Assembly (NCBI RefSeq): GCF_035917975.1
Contig: NZ_CP109130.1
Coordinates: forward strand, 8,370,001 to 8,434,000
Direction: 5' to 3'
Source of the DNA: Streptosporangium sp. NBC_01756
GTDB lineage: Bacteria > Actinomycetota > Actinomycetes > Streptosporangiales > Streptosporangiaceae
Length of the DNA: 64,000 nt
Shown here: positions 17,217-25,719 of the stretch, piece by piece
Position numbering within the stretch: the stretch's first letter is position 1
How the letters are laid out: each line of letters starts with the position of its first letter
Position numbers and translations under genes: made by a program
Notes under the pieces: generated by a model
Seen by the model: the letters and a program-made list of their open reading frames with translations, nothing else
Told to the model about the DNA's origin: nothing
The model's database searches: none

Positions 17217-17614
17217 CGGCGTGCCTCCGGATCTCTTTTGTCGGCTCGCTGGAATCGGCATCGGGCGACCGGCGGGCACCGTCACCGATGGGACTCCGTT
17301 CCCACCAGTGCGGGGGGACGAGCAGCTGGGTTGACATATGGCCGTGCGCGCCTCGGGCTGGGTGAGGCCCGCACATCAAGCAAGATCGATCATGCCATCA
17401 GATCGCCTTCTTGTGCATGCGGATCTGACCGCACGCACAAGTGTGGGATCTGGTCGCACCCGGCGACATAGCCCGTTAGGACTGTTTACGAACGCGGAAA
17501 GGGTGAGTTCTTCGGGCCGTGATGGGGGTGTGACCTACGACACAGCATGCCTCATGGGCTGATATCAGGCCAAGTGCGACACGCCGTCGGGCCGGTAAAC
17601 GATTGATTGCCTTT
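17217..17614. other. Intergenic region with a long hairpin
   Basis: This 398-bp stretch lies between the DUF5999 gene start and the TetR gene end, both leftward. It holds a near-perfect 13-bp hairpin (17410-17441) and no convincing coding frame. A TTGACA at 17332-17337 has no partner -10 on the same strand. Confidence 0.45.
17410..17441. repeat. Near-perfect 13-bp inverted repeat
   Basis: CTTGTGCATGCGG (17410-17422) and CCGCACGCACAAG (17429-17441) pair in 12 of 13 positions around a 6-base loop. No T-run follows on either strand. It could be a factor-dependent terminator for the TetR gene or an operator before the DUF5999 gene. Confidence 0.55.
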
Positions 17615-18211
17615 TCATGACGTCGGCTGTGAAGTGGCCAGCCCGCTCAGGAGCGCGTCCAGGCCCAGCTCGAAATCATCGTCGGCCGCCACGCTGCCAC
17701 CGCCCTTCGACGGGGGAACCCAGGGGTCGTCGTCATCCGCCGGTTCGGCCCAGCCGGACTGCTGCACCTCCACCGCCACCGCGCCGAAGACGTAGGCCCG
17801 CAGCGCCCGCACGGCCCGCGCCGCGTCGGCGAGCCCCGCGTCGGTGAGCTGATCGGTCTGCTCCCGTACGGCGATCGCGGTACGGCCCTTGGCCGGCTTG
17901 GTGAGCGCCAGCGCCAGCACTCCGGGATGCTCTCTCAGCGCGGCCCGGCTCGCCCGGCACCATGCCCTCGCGCTGTCCTGCCATGTCTCGCCGGGCTCGA
18001 CGTGGATGGAGGTGACGTGTTCGGCGAGGGCGTCCATGAGGGCGTCCTTGCCGCGCGGCAGATGGTGGTAGATCGCCATCGCCTCGACCTGGAGCGCGTC
18101 GCCCAGGCGCCGCATCGTCAGGCGCCGTAGCCCCTGGCTGTCGGCGATGTGCAGTGCCGCCTCGATGATGCGCTCGCGGGAGAGCGGAACGGGCGGTCGC
18201 TTCGCTGGCAT
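17615..18211 (-). CDS. TetR-family transcriptional regulator
   Basis: The 198-residue protein has an N-terminal helix-turn-helix (LSRERIIEAALHIADSQGLRRLTMRRLGDALQVEAMAIYHHLPRG) in residues 9-55 and a TetR_C-type ligand domain, including LRAYVFGAVAVEVQQSG. The tyrosine/histidine run at the recognition helix end is typical of TetR-class repressors. An acidic Gly-rich linker (DDDDPWVPPSKGGG) lies near the C-terminus. No transporter gene is adjacent, so the target is not evident. The ATG at 18211 is used. Confidence 0.87.
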   Translation of the reverse strand: MPAKRPPVPLSRERIIEAALHIADSQGLRRLTMRRLGDALQVEAMAIYHHLPRGKDALMDALAEHVTSIHVEPGETWQDSARAWCRASRAALREHPGVLALALTKPAKGRTAIAVREQTDQLTDAGLADAARAVRALRAYVFGAVAVEVQQSGWAEPADDDDPWVPPSKGGGSVAADDDFELGLDALLSGLATSQPTS

Positions 18212-18361
18212 GAGGTCATCCTGCCATCGGTGGCCTTACTGCGTAAAGGAGGGCGCGCCGGGCAGGGCGCCGCCTGAGTGTGTAAGCGGAGAGTGGGCGG
18301 CGTAAGCTACGGGCTGTGATCTGCCGGGGAATGCCCGGCGATGGGTGAGAGAGGGCAGACG

Positions 18362-18763
18362 ATGGCGTTTTTCCGACCGAGCGTGAGCCGGGAGGCGGAG
18401 GTTCGCTACCACGCTGACCAGGAGGTCGGGAAGAGCTTCCCCGAGTTCCTGGAGAAGGCGCGCGCGGCGGAGGTCGCGTTGCGGCGGGTGCAGGAGACCT
18501 CTGCCTCCGCCGAGGAGCGCCGGGCCGCGGGCCTGGCGCTGGACCGGGCGCTGACCGACGCGTTGCGCGCGGCCGAAGCCAGCCAGCGGGCGACGTTCGG
18601 CGTGAAGTCCTACGACGACCGGATCCGCCGCCGCAAGGGCAGGGCCACCCCGAAGGGCGCCGAGTGGACCGACGAGGTCAACCGGCTGCGCACCCTGCGC
18701 GAGCAGAACCGCCTGACCGGCATCGCCCGCGTCCCGCGGCCGGTGACCGCGTCCGCCCGCTGA
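18362..18763 (+). CDS. Conserved-looking hypothetical protein, charged and helical
   Basis: The 133-residue product is rich in Arg, Glu and Ala and predicted to be largely helical (KSFPEFLEKARAAEVALRRVQE, then RRAAGLALDRALTDALRAAE). A basic stretch DDRIRRRKGRATPKG lies near residue 85. No domain is recognised. ATG 18362 follows GAGAGGG. It is transcribed alone, between the TetR gene on the other strand and a strong terminator. The basic segment could bind nucleic acid, which is a guess. Confidence 0.6.
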   Translation: MAFFRPSVSREAEVRYHADQEVGKSFPEFLEKARAAEVALRRVQETSASAEERRAAGLALDRALTDALRAAEASQRATFGVKSYDDRIRRRKGRATPKGAEWTDEVNRLRTLREQNRLTGIARVPRPVTASAR

Positions 18764-18794
18764 CCACGGCCCGTTCCCGGAGCGATCGCCCCTA

Positions 18795-18833
18795 GCACCC
18801 ACCGCGTAGCTTCGCGGTGGGTGTTCTTTTTCC
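18795..18833 (+). terminator. Strong intrinsic terminator
   Basis: CACCCACCGCG and CGCGGTGGGTG form an 11-bp perfect stem around TAGCTT, followed by TTCTTTTTCC. It ends the hypothetical gene stopping at 18763. Confidence 0.9.
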
Positions 18834-18898
18834 GGCGGGCCCGGGGCGGGTGAGATCCCGGGAAAGACACGGTGAGGTCCCGGGACAGGACAAGACAG

Positions 18899-18929
18899 GG
18901 CGCCGCCGCGAACGGGTCGCGGCGGCGCC
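18899..18929 (-). terminator. Terminator of the sigma-factor gene
   Basis: A perfect 13-bp stem (18899-18911 with 18917-18929) with a 5-base loop lies 26 bp after the sigma-factor stop codon. Read leftward it is followed by CCCTGTCTTGTCC, moderately T-rich. Confidence 0.65.
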
Positions 18930-18954
18930 TCGCAGGGCCGATCGGCTTGCCCGG

Positions 18955-20304
18955 TCAGCTGGCCCAGTCGAGCAGCGGACGGGTGTTGCTGGGATGGCGC
19001 AGCTTGGAGAGGGACTCCTTCTCCAGCTGGCGGATGCGCTCGCGGGTCAGACCGAGGTGCTTGCCGATCTCGTCAAGGGTGTGGGGCTTGCCGTCGACGA
19101 GGCCGAAGCGCAGGGCCATGATCTTGGCCTCCCTGGGGGAGAGGTTGCCGAGCACGCCCCGCAGCTGCTCGCCGAGGAGCTGGCGGTCCACCACCTCCGA
19201 GGCCTCGGGCGAGTCGACGTCCTCGATGAGGTCGCCGATGGTGGTCTCGCCGTCCTCGCCGATCGTGGCGTTGAGACTGATCGGCTGGCGGCTGGTGCGC
19301 AGCAGCTCCTCGATCTGGTCGGGAGTCTTGTCCAGCTCGACCGCGAGCTCCTCGGGCGTGGGCTCACGCCCGAGACGCTGGTGCATGTCGCGCTCGATGC
19401 GGGACAGCTTGGAGAGCATCTCCAGCACGTGGACGGGGAGGCGGATGGTGCGGGCGGAGTCGGCGAAGCCGCGCTGGATGGCCTGGCGGATCCACCACAT
19501 GGCGTAGGTGGAGAACTTGTAGCCCTTGGTGTAGTCGAACTTCTCCACCGCGCGGATCAGGCCGAGATTGCCCTCCTGGACCACGTCGAGCAGGGCCATG
19601 CCGCGGTCGGTGTACTTCTTCGCCACCGAGACCACCAGCCGGAGGTTGGCCTCCAGCATGTGATCCTTGGCGCGGCGGCCGTCGTCGGCCACCCACTCCA
19701 GGTCGTCGCGCACGGCGGCGGACAGCCCCGGCTCGGCCTCCAGCTTGGCCTCGGCGTACAGGCCGGCCTCGATCCTCTTGGCGAGCTCGACCTCCTGCGC
19801 GGCGGTCAGCAGGGTGCGGCGGCCGATCGACTTGAGGTAGGTGTGCACCGAGTCGCCCATGACCGAGGACTGGTCGTCCAGGTCCATGGTCGGCTCGGCC
19901 TCCAGCTCGGCCTCGTCGGGACCCGTCCACTCCTCGTCGTCGGCCTCCGGCTTGACGCCCTGGGCCGGGGTCCCGGTGCGGGCGGTGGCCGGCTTCTCCT
20001 CGGCGGCGCTCTTCTTCGCTGAAGCGGCCTTCGTCTTGCGGGTGGTCGTCTTGCGGGTGGCGGTCTTGGCCGCCGGCTTCTTGGCCGAGGCGGCGAGCGT
20101 GGGCTCGTTCTCGGCTGCCAGGCTGACGCCCGCCTCGGTGAGCTCCCGCAGGATCGACCTGCCCTCGGTCGGGCTGATCCCTGCCTCCGCGAAGGCACGG
20201 CGCAGCTCCGCGAGGGAAAGGTGGCCCTGGTCTCGCCCTCGGTCAATGAGCTGATCAAGGGTCGTCGGGGCCTCAGGTGAGGCCGCAGCGGCGGTTTGGG
20301 GCAT
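18955..20304 (-). CDS. hrdB: Principal-type RNA polymerase sigma factor (HrdB/SigA-like)
   Basis: The 449-residue sigma-70 factor carries all core regions. Region 1.2/2 starts DSVHTYLKSIGRRTLLTAAQEVELAKRIE. The 2.3-2.4 segment includes GYKFSTYAMWWIRQAI. The C-terminal region 4.2 is LDEIGKHLGLTRERIRQLEKESLSKLRHP. An N-terminal region of about 150 residues contains a Lys/Ala/Thr-rich basic stretch and an acidic linker, as in actinomycete HrdB. ATG 20304 with GGAGGAGGTG seven bases upstream fixes the start. A sigma-R-like promoter candidate lies upstream. Genomes of this group carry several Hrd paralogues, so being the single principal factor is likely but not proven. Confidence 0.92.
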   Translation of the reverse strand: MPQTAAAASPEAPTTLDQLIDRGRDQGHLSLAELRRAFAEAGISPTEGRSILRELTEAGVSLAAENEPTLAASAKKPAAKTATRKTTTRKTKAASAKKSAAEEKPATARTGTPAQGVKPEADDEEWTGPDEAELEAEPTMDLDDQSSVMGDSVHTYLKSIGRRTLLTAAQEVELAKRIEAGLYAEAKLEAEPGLSAAVRDDLEWVADDGRRAKDHMLEANLRLVVSVAKKYTDRGMALLDVVQEGNLGLIRAVEKFDYTKGYKFSTYAMWWIRQAIQRGFADSARTIRLPVHVLEMLSKLSRIERDMHQRLGREPTPEELAVELDKTPDQIEELLRTSRQPISLNATIGEDGETTIGDLIEDVDSPEASEVVDRQLLGEQLRGVLGNLSPREAKIMALRFGLVDGKPHTLDEIGKHLGLTRERIRQLEKESLSKLRHPSNTRPLLDWAS

Positions 20305-20392
20305 GAGGACACCTCCTCCAACACGGAGTCGTCTGTTTGCAGATTGTGGGGGGTGAGGCGGCGAGGGGGCCGCTCTGCGCACCCGTATCAAT

Positions 20393-20419
20393 AACCCCAC
20401 TCAAGAACTTTCTGTTCCC
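20393..20419 (-). promoter_or_regulatory. Candidate sigma-R-type promoter of the sigma-factor gene
   Basis: On the minus strand GGGAAC (20414-20419) is followed after exactly 18 bases by GTT (20393-20395). This fits the GGGAA(T/C)-N18-GTT pattern of the thiol-stress sigma factor SigR. In Streptomyces coelicolor hrdB has such a promoter. The start codon is about 90 bp downstream. Confidence 0.5.
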
Positions 20420-20429
20420 GACTTGACGG

Positions 20430-20468
20430 GGAAAATATGATGGGTGGATCGCGAGGACCGCGATCCAC
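20430..20468 (-). terminator. Terminator of the small secreted-protein gene
   Basis: GTGGATCGCG (20444-20453) and CGCGATCCAC (20459-20468) form a perfect 10-bp stem. Read leftward it is followed by CCATCATATTTTCCCC. It lies 23 bp past the stop codon at 20491. Confidence 0.8.
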
Positions 20469-20490
20469 GCTTCCCGGGCGCCTGGCGGGG

Positions 20491-20844
20491 CTATCGAGTG
20501 ACGTTCACATTGCCTTCGATCGCCGGCATGGGCAGCGGGTCGGCGTCCTCGAGGCGCTGTTCGGTCCAGTAGCGCCCGACCTGCCGCGGGTCGGGGTTGA
20601 CGTCCTTGGAGACCACATAGTCCTCAGCGGGCGCAGTCGTCTCAGGTGAGGGCGGGGCCTCGGACGGCCGCTGCGCGGCCGGTGCGTCGGTGGGGACGGG
20701 CTGGTTGCCTTCCACCGCGGGGGCCACGGGGTCCTCGCCCCTGCCGGTCCCGCCCGCCGAGGCCGCCGCCGCGACGGATATGCCGCCGGCGAGGATCACG
20801 CTGACGATGCCTGCGGAGATCCATGTCCTGCGGGTGACGTTCAT
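20491..20844 (-). CDS. Small secreted protein with protease-propeptide-like motif
   Basis: The 117-residue product has a signal peptide (basic MNVTRRTW, hydrophobic ISAGIVSVILAGGISVAAAA) and a Pro/Ala/Thr-rich linker. Its C-terminal segment is GRYWTEQRLEDADPLPMPAIEG. The YWTxERxxxAxPLPMP pattern resembles the junction between propeptide and catalytic domain in actinomycete trypsin-like secreted peptidases (from memory of such proteins). Here nothing follows: there is no catalytic domain. It may be a stand-alone relative of that propeptide or a shortened protease gene. It lies 48 bp downstream of menE on the same strand. Confidence 0.6.
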   Translation of the reverse strand: MNVTRRTWISAGIVSVILAGGISVAAAASAGGTGRGEDPVAPAVEGNQPVPTDAPAAQRPSEAPPSPETTAPAEDYVVSKDVNPDPRQVGRYWTEQRLEDADPLPMPAIEGNVNVTR

Positions 20845-20892
20845 CGGGCCCTCCTTCCTGCTTCGGCTGTCTGTTGGACGTGCGAAAGCACC

Positions 20893-22071
20893 TTATGGTT
20901 CCCGTCGAAGACCATGACGGAGGCCCGCAAGGTCCGGTTTGCCATTGGGCAGAAGCGGTATCTCGGGGAGGACGACCAGCTCGGCGGGGGCGGCGTAGGC
21001 GGGCAGCCGCTCCTTGGCGAAGGCGCGGAGCTCGGCCAGGGACGGGGGCGCGGGGGAGACCACGACGGCGACCACCCGCTCGCCCCATTCGGGGTCGGGA
21101 CGGCCGACCACGACGGCGTCGGTGATCGCGGGATGTTCGGCCACGACGGCGGCCACGGCCGCGGCGACGACCTTCTCGCCGCCGGTGTTGACGACGTCGT
21201 CGGCCCGGCCCAGCACGCGCAGCCGCCCATCGGCCAGGGTGCCGAGGTCGGAGGTGAGGAACCAGTCGCCGTCGCGGACGGCGTCGGTGAGGTCGGGGCG
21301 GAGCCGGTAGCCGGAGAACAGCATGGGACCGGCGAGGCGGATCCGGCCGTCGTCGCCGATCTTTAGATCTACGTTGTAAAGGGGCTCGCCGTCGTAGACG
21401 CACCCGCCGGAGGTCTCGCTCATGCCGTAAGTGGTGACCACCCGCGCACCGGCGTTACGGGCGGCCGCGAGCAGGTCCGCGGGAGCCGCGGCGCCGCCCA
21501 GCAGGATCGTCCGGAAAACCGACAGATCCGCGGAGAGCAGCCGGCGGAGCTGGGTCGGCACCAGCGAGACGTGCTCGGCTCCGCTGGTGAGCACCGCCTC
21601 GGGAGAGAAGCCGTCGTGCACGATCGGCTCCGTCTCGCTCAGCAGCGACCTGACCAGCACCTGCAGTCCCGAGACGTGGGAGGGCGGCAGGCAGCAGAGC
21701 CAGCGTTCGCCGGGGCGGGCGTCCAGGCGGCGCAGCGATGCCGCGGCCGAGGCGCGCAGGGCGGCGGCCGAGAGCTGGACCCCTTTGGGGGTGCCGGTCG
21801 AGCCGCTGGTGGCGATGACCACGGCCACCTCGGGGGGCACCCCCACACCCCCCTCCTGCGGCACCCCGTTGACATGGGTGGGGCGTAACGCGTCGAGCGT
21901 GGCGCGCAGTGCCCGCGCGGGCAGGTCGGGAGAGATCGGCAGCACGGCCGGGCCCTCGCCGTCGAGCGCCGCCGCGACGGCGGAGAACAGCTCGGGTCCG
22001 GGCGGCAGCACGGCGGCGTGCAACTCCCTCGACGGGGAAGGTCGCTCCGGGTGCACGGAACCTGTCATCAC
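20893..22071 (-). CDS. menE: o-Succinylbenzoate-CoA ligase
   Basis: The 392-residue AMP-forming enzyme activates o-succinylbenzoate with ATP and CoA in menaquinone synthesis. The phosphate loop VVIATSGSTGTPKGV, the GMSETSGG motif, the SDLGTLADGRLRVLGRADDVVNTGGEKV hinge region and the C-terminal LPNGKPDLA lysine are all present. The protein is shorter than many acyl-CoA ligases, as MenE usually is. Context (menB, menD divergent) supports the call. The start is GTG 22071 or ATG 22068. No ribosome site precedes it, but TAACCT lies seven bases upstream, so a leaderless transcript is possible. Confidence 0.9.
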   Translation of the reverse strand: MMTGSVHPERPSPSRELHAAVLPPGPELFSAVAAALDGEGPAVLPISPDLPARALRATLDALRPTHVNGVPQEGGVGVPPEVAVVIATSGSTGTPKGVQLSAAALRASAAASLRRLDARPGERWLCCLPPSHVSGLQVLVRSLLSETEPIVHDGFSPEAVLTSGAEHVSLVPTQLRRLLSADLSVFRTILLGGAAAPADLLAAARNAGARVVTTYGMSETSGGCVYDGEPLYNVDLKIGDDGRIRLAGPMLFSGYRLRPDLTDAVRDGDWFLTSDLGTLADGRLRVLGRADDVVNTGGEKVVAAAVAAVVAEHPAITDAVVVGRPDPEWGERVVAVVVSPAPPSLAELRAFAKERLPAYAAPAELVVLPEIPLLPNGKPDLAGLRHGLRREP

Positions 22072-22145
22072 AGTCGTAAGGTTAGTGCCGACAAGCCAGA
22101 GGACGGCCGGGCGGACCCGGCGCAGCTGAGAGGGGCGAAACGATC

Positions 22146-23051
22146 GTGAGCACGGAGCGGGTCGAGCCGGGCACGAGTGAGCGGGTGGCGGGCGAGGCGA
22201 GGCCCGTGCCGGCGAGCGTCCAGGTGCGCGCCGCCGACTGGAAGCGGTCGGGCGACTACGAGGACATCGTCTACGAGACGGCCGACGGCATCGCGAAGAT
22301 CACGATCAACCGGCCGGAGCGGCACAACGCGTTCCGTCCGACGACGCTCTTCGAGCTGAAGGACGCCTTCAACGTCGCCCAGGAGGACTCCGAGGTCGGA
22401 GTGATCATCTTCACCGGTGCGGGGGACAGGGCCTTCTGCTCCGGCGGCGACCAGAAGATCCGCGGCAACGACGGTTACGTCGACAAGTCCACCCCGCACG
22501 TGGGCCGGCTCAACGTGCTCGACCTGCAGGTGCAGATCCGCCGCTGCCCCAAGCCGGTCATCGCGATGATCGCGGGATACGCCATCGGCGGCGGCCACGT
22601 GCTGCACGTCTGCTGCGACCTGTCCATCGCCGCCGAGAACGCGGTCTTCGGCCAGACCGGCCCCAAGGTCGGCTCGTTCGACGGCGGTTACGGCTCCTGG
22701 CTGCTGGCCGAGACCGTCGGCCTGAAGCGGGCCCGCGAGATCTGGTACCTGTGCCGCCAGTACGACGCGCAGACCGCCCTGAACTGGGGCCTGGTCAACG
22801 CGGTCGTCCCCCTCGAACGGCTTGAGGAGGAGACGGTCTCCTGGGCCCGGGAGATGCTGGAGAAGTCGCCGCTGGCGCTGCGCATGCTCAAGGGCGCCCT
22901 GAACGCGGTGACCGACGGGGCCGCGGGCATGCAGCAGTTCGCCGGCGACGCCACCCTGCTCTACTACATGAGCGAGGAGGCGCAGGAGGGCCGCGACGCC
23001 TTCAAGGAGAAGCGCGCCCCCGAGTTCGGCAAGTTCCCGCGCCGCCCATAA
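22146..23051 (+). CDS. menB: 1,4-Dihydroxy-2-naphthoyl-CoA synthase
   Basis: The 301-residue crotonase-fold enzyme closes the second ring in classical menaquinone synthesis. MenB markers are visible: INRPERHNAFRPTT, SGGDQKIRG, GYAIGGGHVLHVCCDLSIAA, TGPKVGSFDGGYG and the C-terminal YYMSEEAQEGRDAFKEKRAPEF. The start is GTG 22146 behind GAGAGGGG. It is divergent from menE with a 74-bp gap, and menD follows in the same direction. Confidence 0.95.
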   Translation: MSTERVEPGTSERVAGEARPVPASVQVRAADWKRSGDYEDIVYETADGIAKITINRPERHNAFRPTTLFELKDAFNVAQEDSEVGVIIFTGAGDRAFCSGGDQKIRGNDGYVDKSTPHVGRLNVLDLQVQIRRCPKPVIAMIAGYAIGGGHVLHVCCDLSIAAENAVFGQTGPKVGSFDGGYGSWLLAETVGLKRAREIWYLCRQYDAQTALNWGLVNAVVPLERLEEETVSWAREMLEKSPLALRMLKGALNAVTDGAAGMQQFAGDATLLYYMSEEAQEGRDAFKEKRAPEFGKFPRRP

Positions 23052-23165
23052 CGACGCAGAAGGGGCTGGATCCGCTGGGTGCCGTCGCAGGACGGACCTG
23101 GCGGCCGCAGCCCCCGTGAGATGGAAGCACCCGCCCGGGTGCGATGGCTAGAGGAGGCAGTGCGG

Positions 23166-24821
23166 TTGAACCCCGCCACCGCGCTCGCGACGGTGCTGGT
23201 CGACGAACTGGTGCGCTGCGGCCTGACGGACGTGGTGCTCGCGCCCGGTTCGCGCTCGACGCCGCTGGCCCTGGCCGTGCACGCCGACAGCCGGATCCGG
23301 CTGCACGTGCGCATCGACGAGCGCTCAGCCTCCTTCCTCGCCCTGGGCCTGGCCCGGCGGAGTGAGCGGCCGGTCGCCCTGATCTGCACCTCCGGCACCG
23401 CGACGGCGAACTTCCACCCTGCGGTCATCGAGGCCCACGAGTCGGGGGTGCCGCTGCTGCTGCTGACCGCCGACCGCCCTCCCGAGTTGCGGGACACCGG
23501 GGCCAGTCAGACCGTCGACCAGATCAAGCTGTACGGCACGGCGGTCCGCTGGTTCAGCGAGGTCGGGGTGCCTGAGGACCGGCCCGGTCAGGTCGCCTAC
23601 TGGCGGTCGCTGGCCTGCCGCGCCTACCAGCGGTCGCTGGGACCGTTCGACCCCGGCCCGGTCCACCTGAATGTGGCCTTCCGCGAACCGCTGGTCCCGG
23701 ACGGCGACGACTCCTGGTGCGAGTCCCTGGAGGGCGACGCCGGCGGCCCCTGGGTCCGGGCGCGGGTGGCGCCCCCGGCGGTGGCGCTGCATCTGCCGCC
23801 GACCAGGCGGGGCGTGCTGGTCGTCGGGGACGGCGCGTCCAACGTGCGCAGGTACGTCGCGGCGGCGGGCATGGCCGGATGGCCGGTGCTGTCGGAGCCG
23901 AACGGCAACGCCCGCTACGGCGACCACGCCATGTCGGCCTACCACTTCCTGCTCGGCACCCCCGAGTTCGCCGACCGGCACCGGCCCGAGCTGGTGGTGA
24001 CCCTGGGGCGCCCCGGCCTGTCGCGGCCCCTGCTGAACTGGCTGAGGCACGCCGACGAGCACATCGTGGTCGCCCCCGACCTGACCCGCTGGCCCGATCC
24101 GACCCGCTCGGCCACCCAGGTGGCCCAGGCGGTGGAGATCACGGTCGCGGCCGGAGACGACTCCTGGCTGCACTCCTGGCGTCGCGCCGACGGCGCGGCC
24201 AGGGCCGCGATCGACGAGGTGCTGGACGGCGCCGGATTCAGCGAGCCCCGGCTGGCCCGTGACCTGGCGGACCTGCTGCCCAACGGATCGCTGCTGTTCT
24301 CCGGCTCCTCCATGCCGATCCGCGACCTCGACCAGGCGATGCGCCCCCGCCGGGGGCTGCGGATCCTGGCCAACCGGGGCAGCGCCGGGATCGACGGCGT
24401 GGTGTCCACCGCGATGGGCGCGGCCCTGGCGCACAACGGTCCCGCTTACGCCCTGATGGGCGACCTGACCTTCCTGCACGACCAGAACGGCCTGATCCTC
24501 GGTCCCCGCGAGCCCCGTCCCGACCTGTGCATGGTCGTCGTGAACAACGACGGCGGCGGGATCTTCTCGCTGCTGCCCCAGGCGGCGCTGCGCGACCCGT
24601 TCGAGAGGCTCTTCGGCACCGGTCACGGGGTGGACCTGGCCCACGTGGCCGCCTCTACTGGCACTCCGTACACCTTCGTCGACGGTCCCGACCAGCTGTC
24701 CAAGGCACTGCGCGGGGAGGGGCCGCGCGTGGTGGAGGTCCGCACCGAGCGGGAGTCCAACGCGGTGCTGCACTCCATGATGCGTGACGCGGCCTCCACC
24801 GCGATCCACGGGGCCGGGTGA
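23166..24821 (+). CDS. menD: 2-Succinyl-5-enolpyruvyl-6-hydroxy-3-cyclohexene-1-carboxylate synthase
   Basis: The 551-residue thiamine-diphosphate enzyme joins isochorismate and 2-oxoglutarate. Features are the N-terminal VLAPGSRSTPLALAV, RIDERSASFLALGLA with the catalytic Glu, and the C-terminal ThDP/Mg site (MGDLTFLHDQNGL through NNDGGGIFSLLPQ). TTG 23166 is chosen because GAGGAGG lies eight bases upstream and the family alignment starts there. A GTG two codons earlier is too near the site, and longer frames lack one. Confidence 0.94.
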   Translation: MNPATALATVLVDELVRCGLTDVVLAPGSRSTPLALAVHADSRIRLHVRIDERSASFLALGLARRSERPVALICTSGTATANFHPAVIEAHESGVPLLLLTADRPPELRDTGASQTVDQIKLYGTAVRWFSEVGVPEDRPGQVAYWRSLACRAYQRSLGPFDPGPVHLNVAFREPLVPDGDDSWCESLEGDAGGPWVRARVAPPAVALHLPPTRRGVLVVGDGASNVRRYVAAAGMAGWPVLSEPNGNARYGDHAMSAYHFLLGTPEFADRHRPELVVTLGRPGLSRPLLNWLRHADEHIVVAPDLTRWPDPTRSATQVAQAVEITVAAGDDSWLHSWRRADGAARAAIDEVLDGAGFSEPRLARDLADLLPNGSLLFSGSSMPIRDLDQAMRPRRGLRILANRGSAGIDGVVSTAMGAALAHNGPAYALMGDLTFLHDQNGLILGPREPRPDLCMVVVNNDGGGIFSLLPQAALRDPFERLFGTGHGVDLAHVAASTGTPYTFVDGPDQLSKALRGEGPRVVEVRTERESNAVLHSMMRDAASTAIHGAG

Positions 24822-25005
24822 CCTCGCGGCGCAGGCTGCTCAGGCGGGCGGCGAGCACGGCCGCCGCGAGGTAGGCGGCGAGGAGCAGGCCGGTCCCGTT
24901 CGCCGAGGCCGGTCTGCGGGATCGTGCCCGGCGGTGACCTGCGCCTTCCGCCACGGCCCGGCATCGGGGCAGGAGGAGCCGGGCCGACGGAATAAGGTGG
25001 CGGTC

Positions 25006-25641
25006 ATGCATGTCGACGAATGGCTTCAGGCGATTCCTCCCGTGTGGGTCTGTGCCCTGGTCGGACTGGTGATCGGGGTGGAGAGCCTGGGCATCCCGCT
25101 GCCCGGGGAGATCGTTCTGGTCAGCTCGGCGCTGCTGGCGGCGCAGGGAGTGGTCGATCCGCTCTGGGTCGGGATCTCCGCCAGCGCCGGTGCCGTCATC
25201 GGCGACTCCATCGGCTACGCCATCGGCCGCAAGGGCGGCCAGCCCCTGTTCGACAGGCTGGGGCGCAGGTTCCCCAAGCACTTCGGGCCGGCCCACATCG
25301 CCAAGGCGGGGCACTACTTCCACCGGTACGGCATGTGGACGGTGTTCTTCGGCCGGTTCATCGCGCTGCTGCGGATCCTGGCCGGTCCGCTCGCCGGAGC
25401 CCTCCGCATGCCGTACTGGAGATTCCTCACCGCCAACGTGCTCGGCGGGATCGCCTGGGCGGGCGGGACCACCGCCGTCATCTACTACCTGGGCAGGGTC
25501 GCCGAGAAGTGGCTCAAGGGCTTCTCCTGGGTCGGGCTGGGGCTCGCCGTGCTGCTCGGCGTCACGACCACGCTGATCGTCAAGCGCCGGGCCGCCAGGC
25601 TGGTCGGCCAGGAGAGCGGGGAGTCCGCGGCGGCGGGGTGA
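25006..25641 (+). CDS. DedA family membrane protein
   Basis: The 211-residue integral membrane protein has the DedA/SNARE-associated pattern: GVESLGIPLPGEIVLV early, then GDSIGYAIGRKGG, the FGRFIALLRILAGPLAGALRMP motif and a C-terminal hydrophobic helix before a basic tail. DedA proteins act in membrane lipid flipping and homeostasis (family knowledge). ATG 25006 follows AAGGTGG. It immediately precedes the conserved palindromic site in front of the general stress gene. A second DedA gene lies at 45786. Confidence 0.9.
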   Translation: MHVDEWLQAIPPVWVCALVGLVIGVESLGIPLPGEIVLVSSALLAAQGVVDPLWVGISASAGAVIGDSIGYAIGRKGGQPLFDRLGRRFPKHFGPAHIAKAGHYFHRYGMWTVFFGRFIALLRILAGPLAGALRMPYWRFLTANVLGGIAWAGGTTAVIYYLGRVAEKWLKGFSWVGLGLAVLLGVTTTLIVKRRAARLVGQESGESAAAG

Positions 25642-25661
25642 CTACCAGGTCTGGGGATGTG
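25641..25661. promoter_or_regulatory. Palindrome-containing site, copy 1 (general stress gene)
   Basis: A 21-bp sequence holding the palindrome CCAG-GT-CTGG lies 79 bp (start to start) before the general stress gene. It matches copy 2 in front of dnaK at 19 of 21 bases; the two differences are symmetric within the palindrome. Confidence 0.65.
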
Positions 25662-25719
25662 CGATCCGCAGTGATGCGGTCACGGTGAGGGAGTATCACT
25701 CATCGTGAAGGGAAGCGTC

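Noticed and set aside
22074..22092. IdeR/DmdR-like iron box between menE and menB
   Set aside because: Only a half-site (TAAGGTTAG) resembles the consensus; the other half does not match, and the genes have no iron link.
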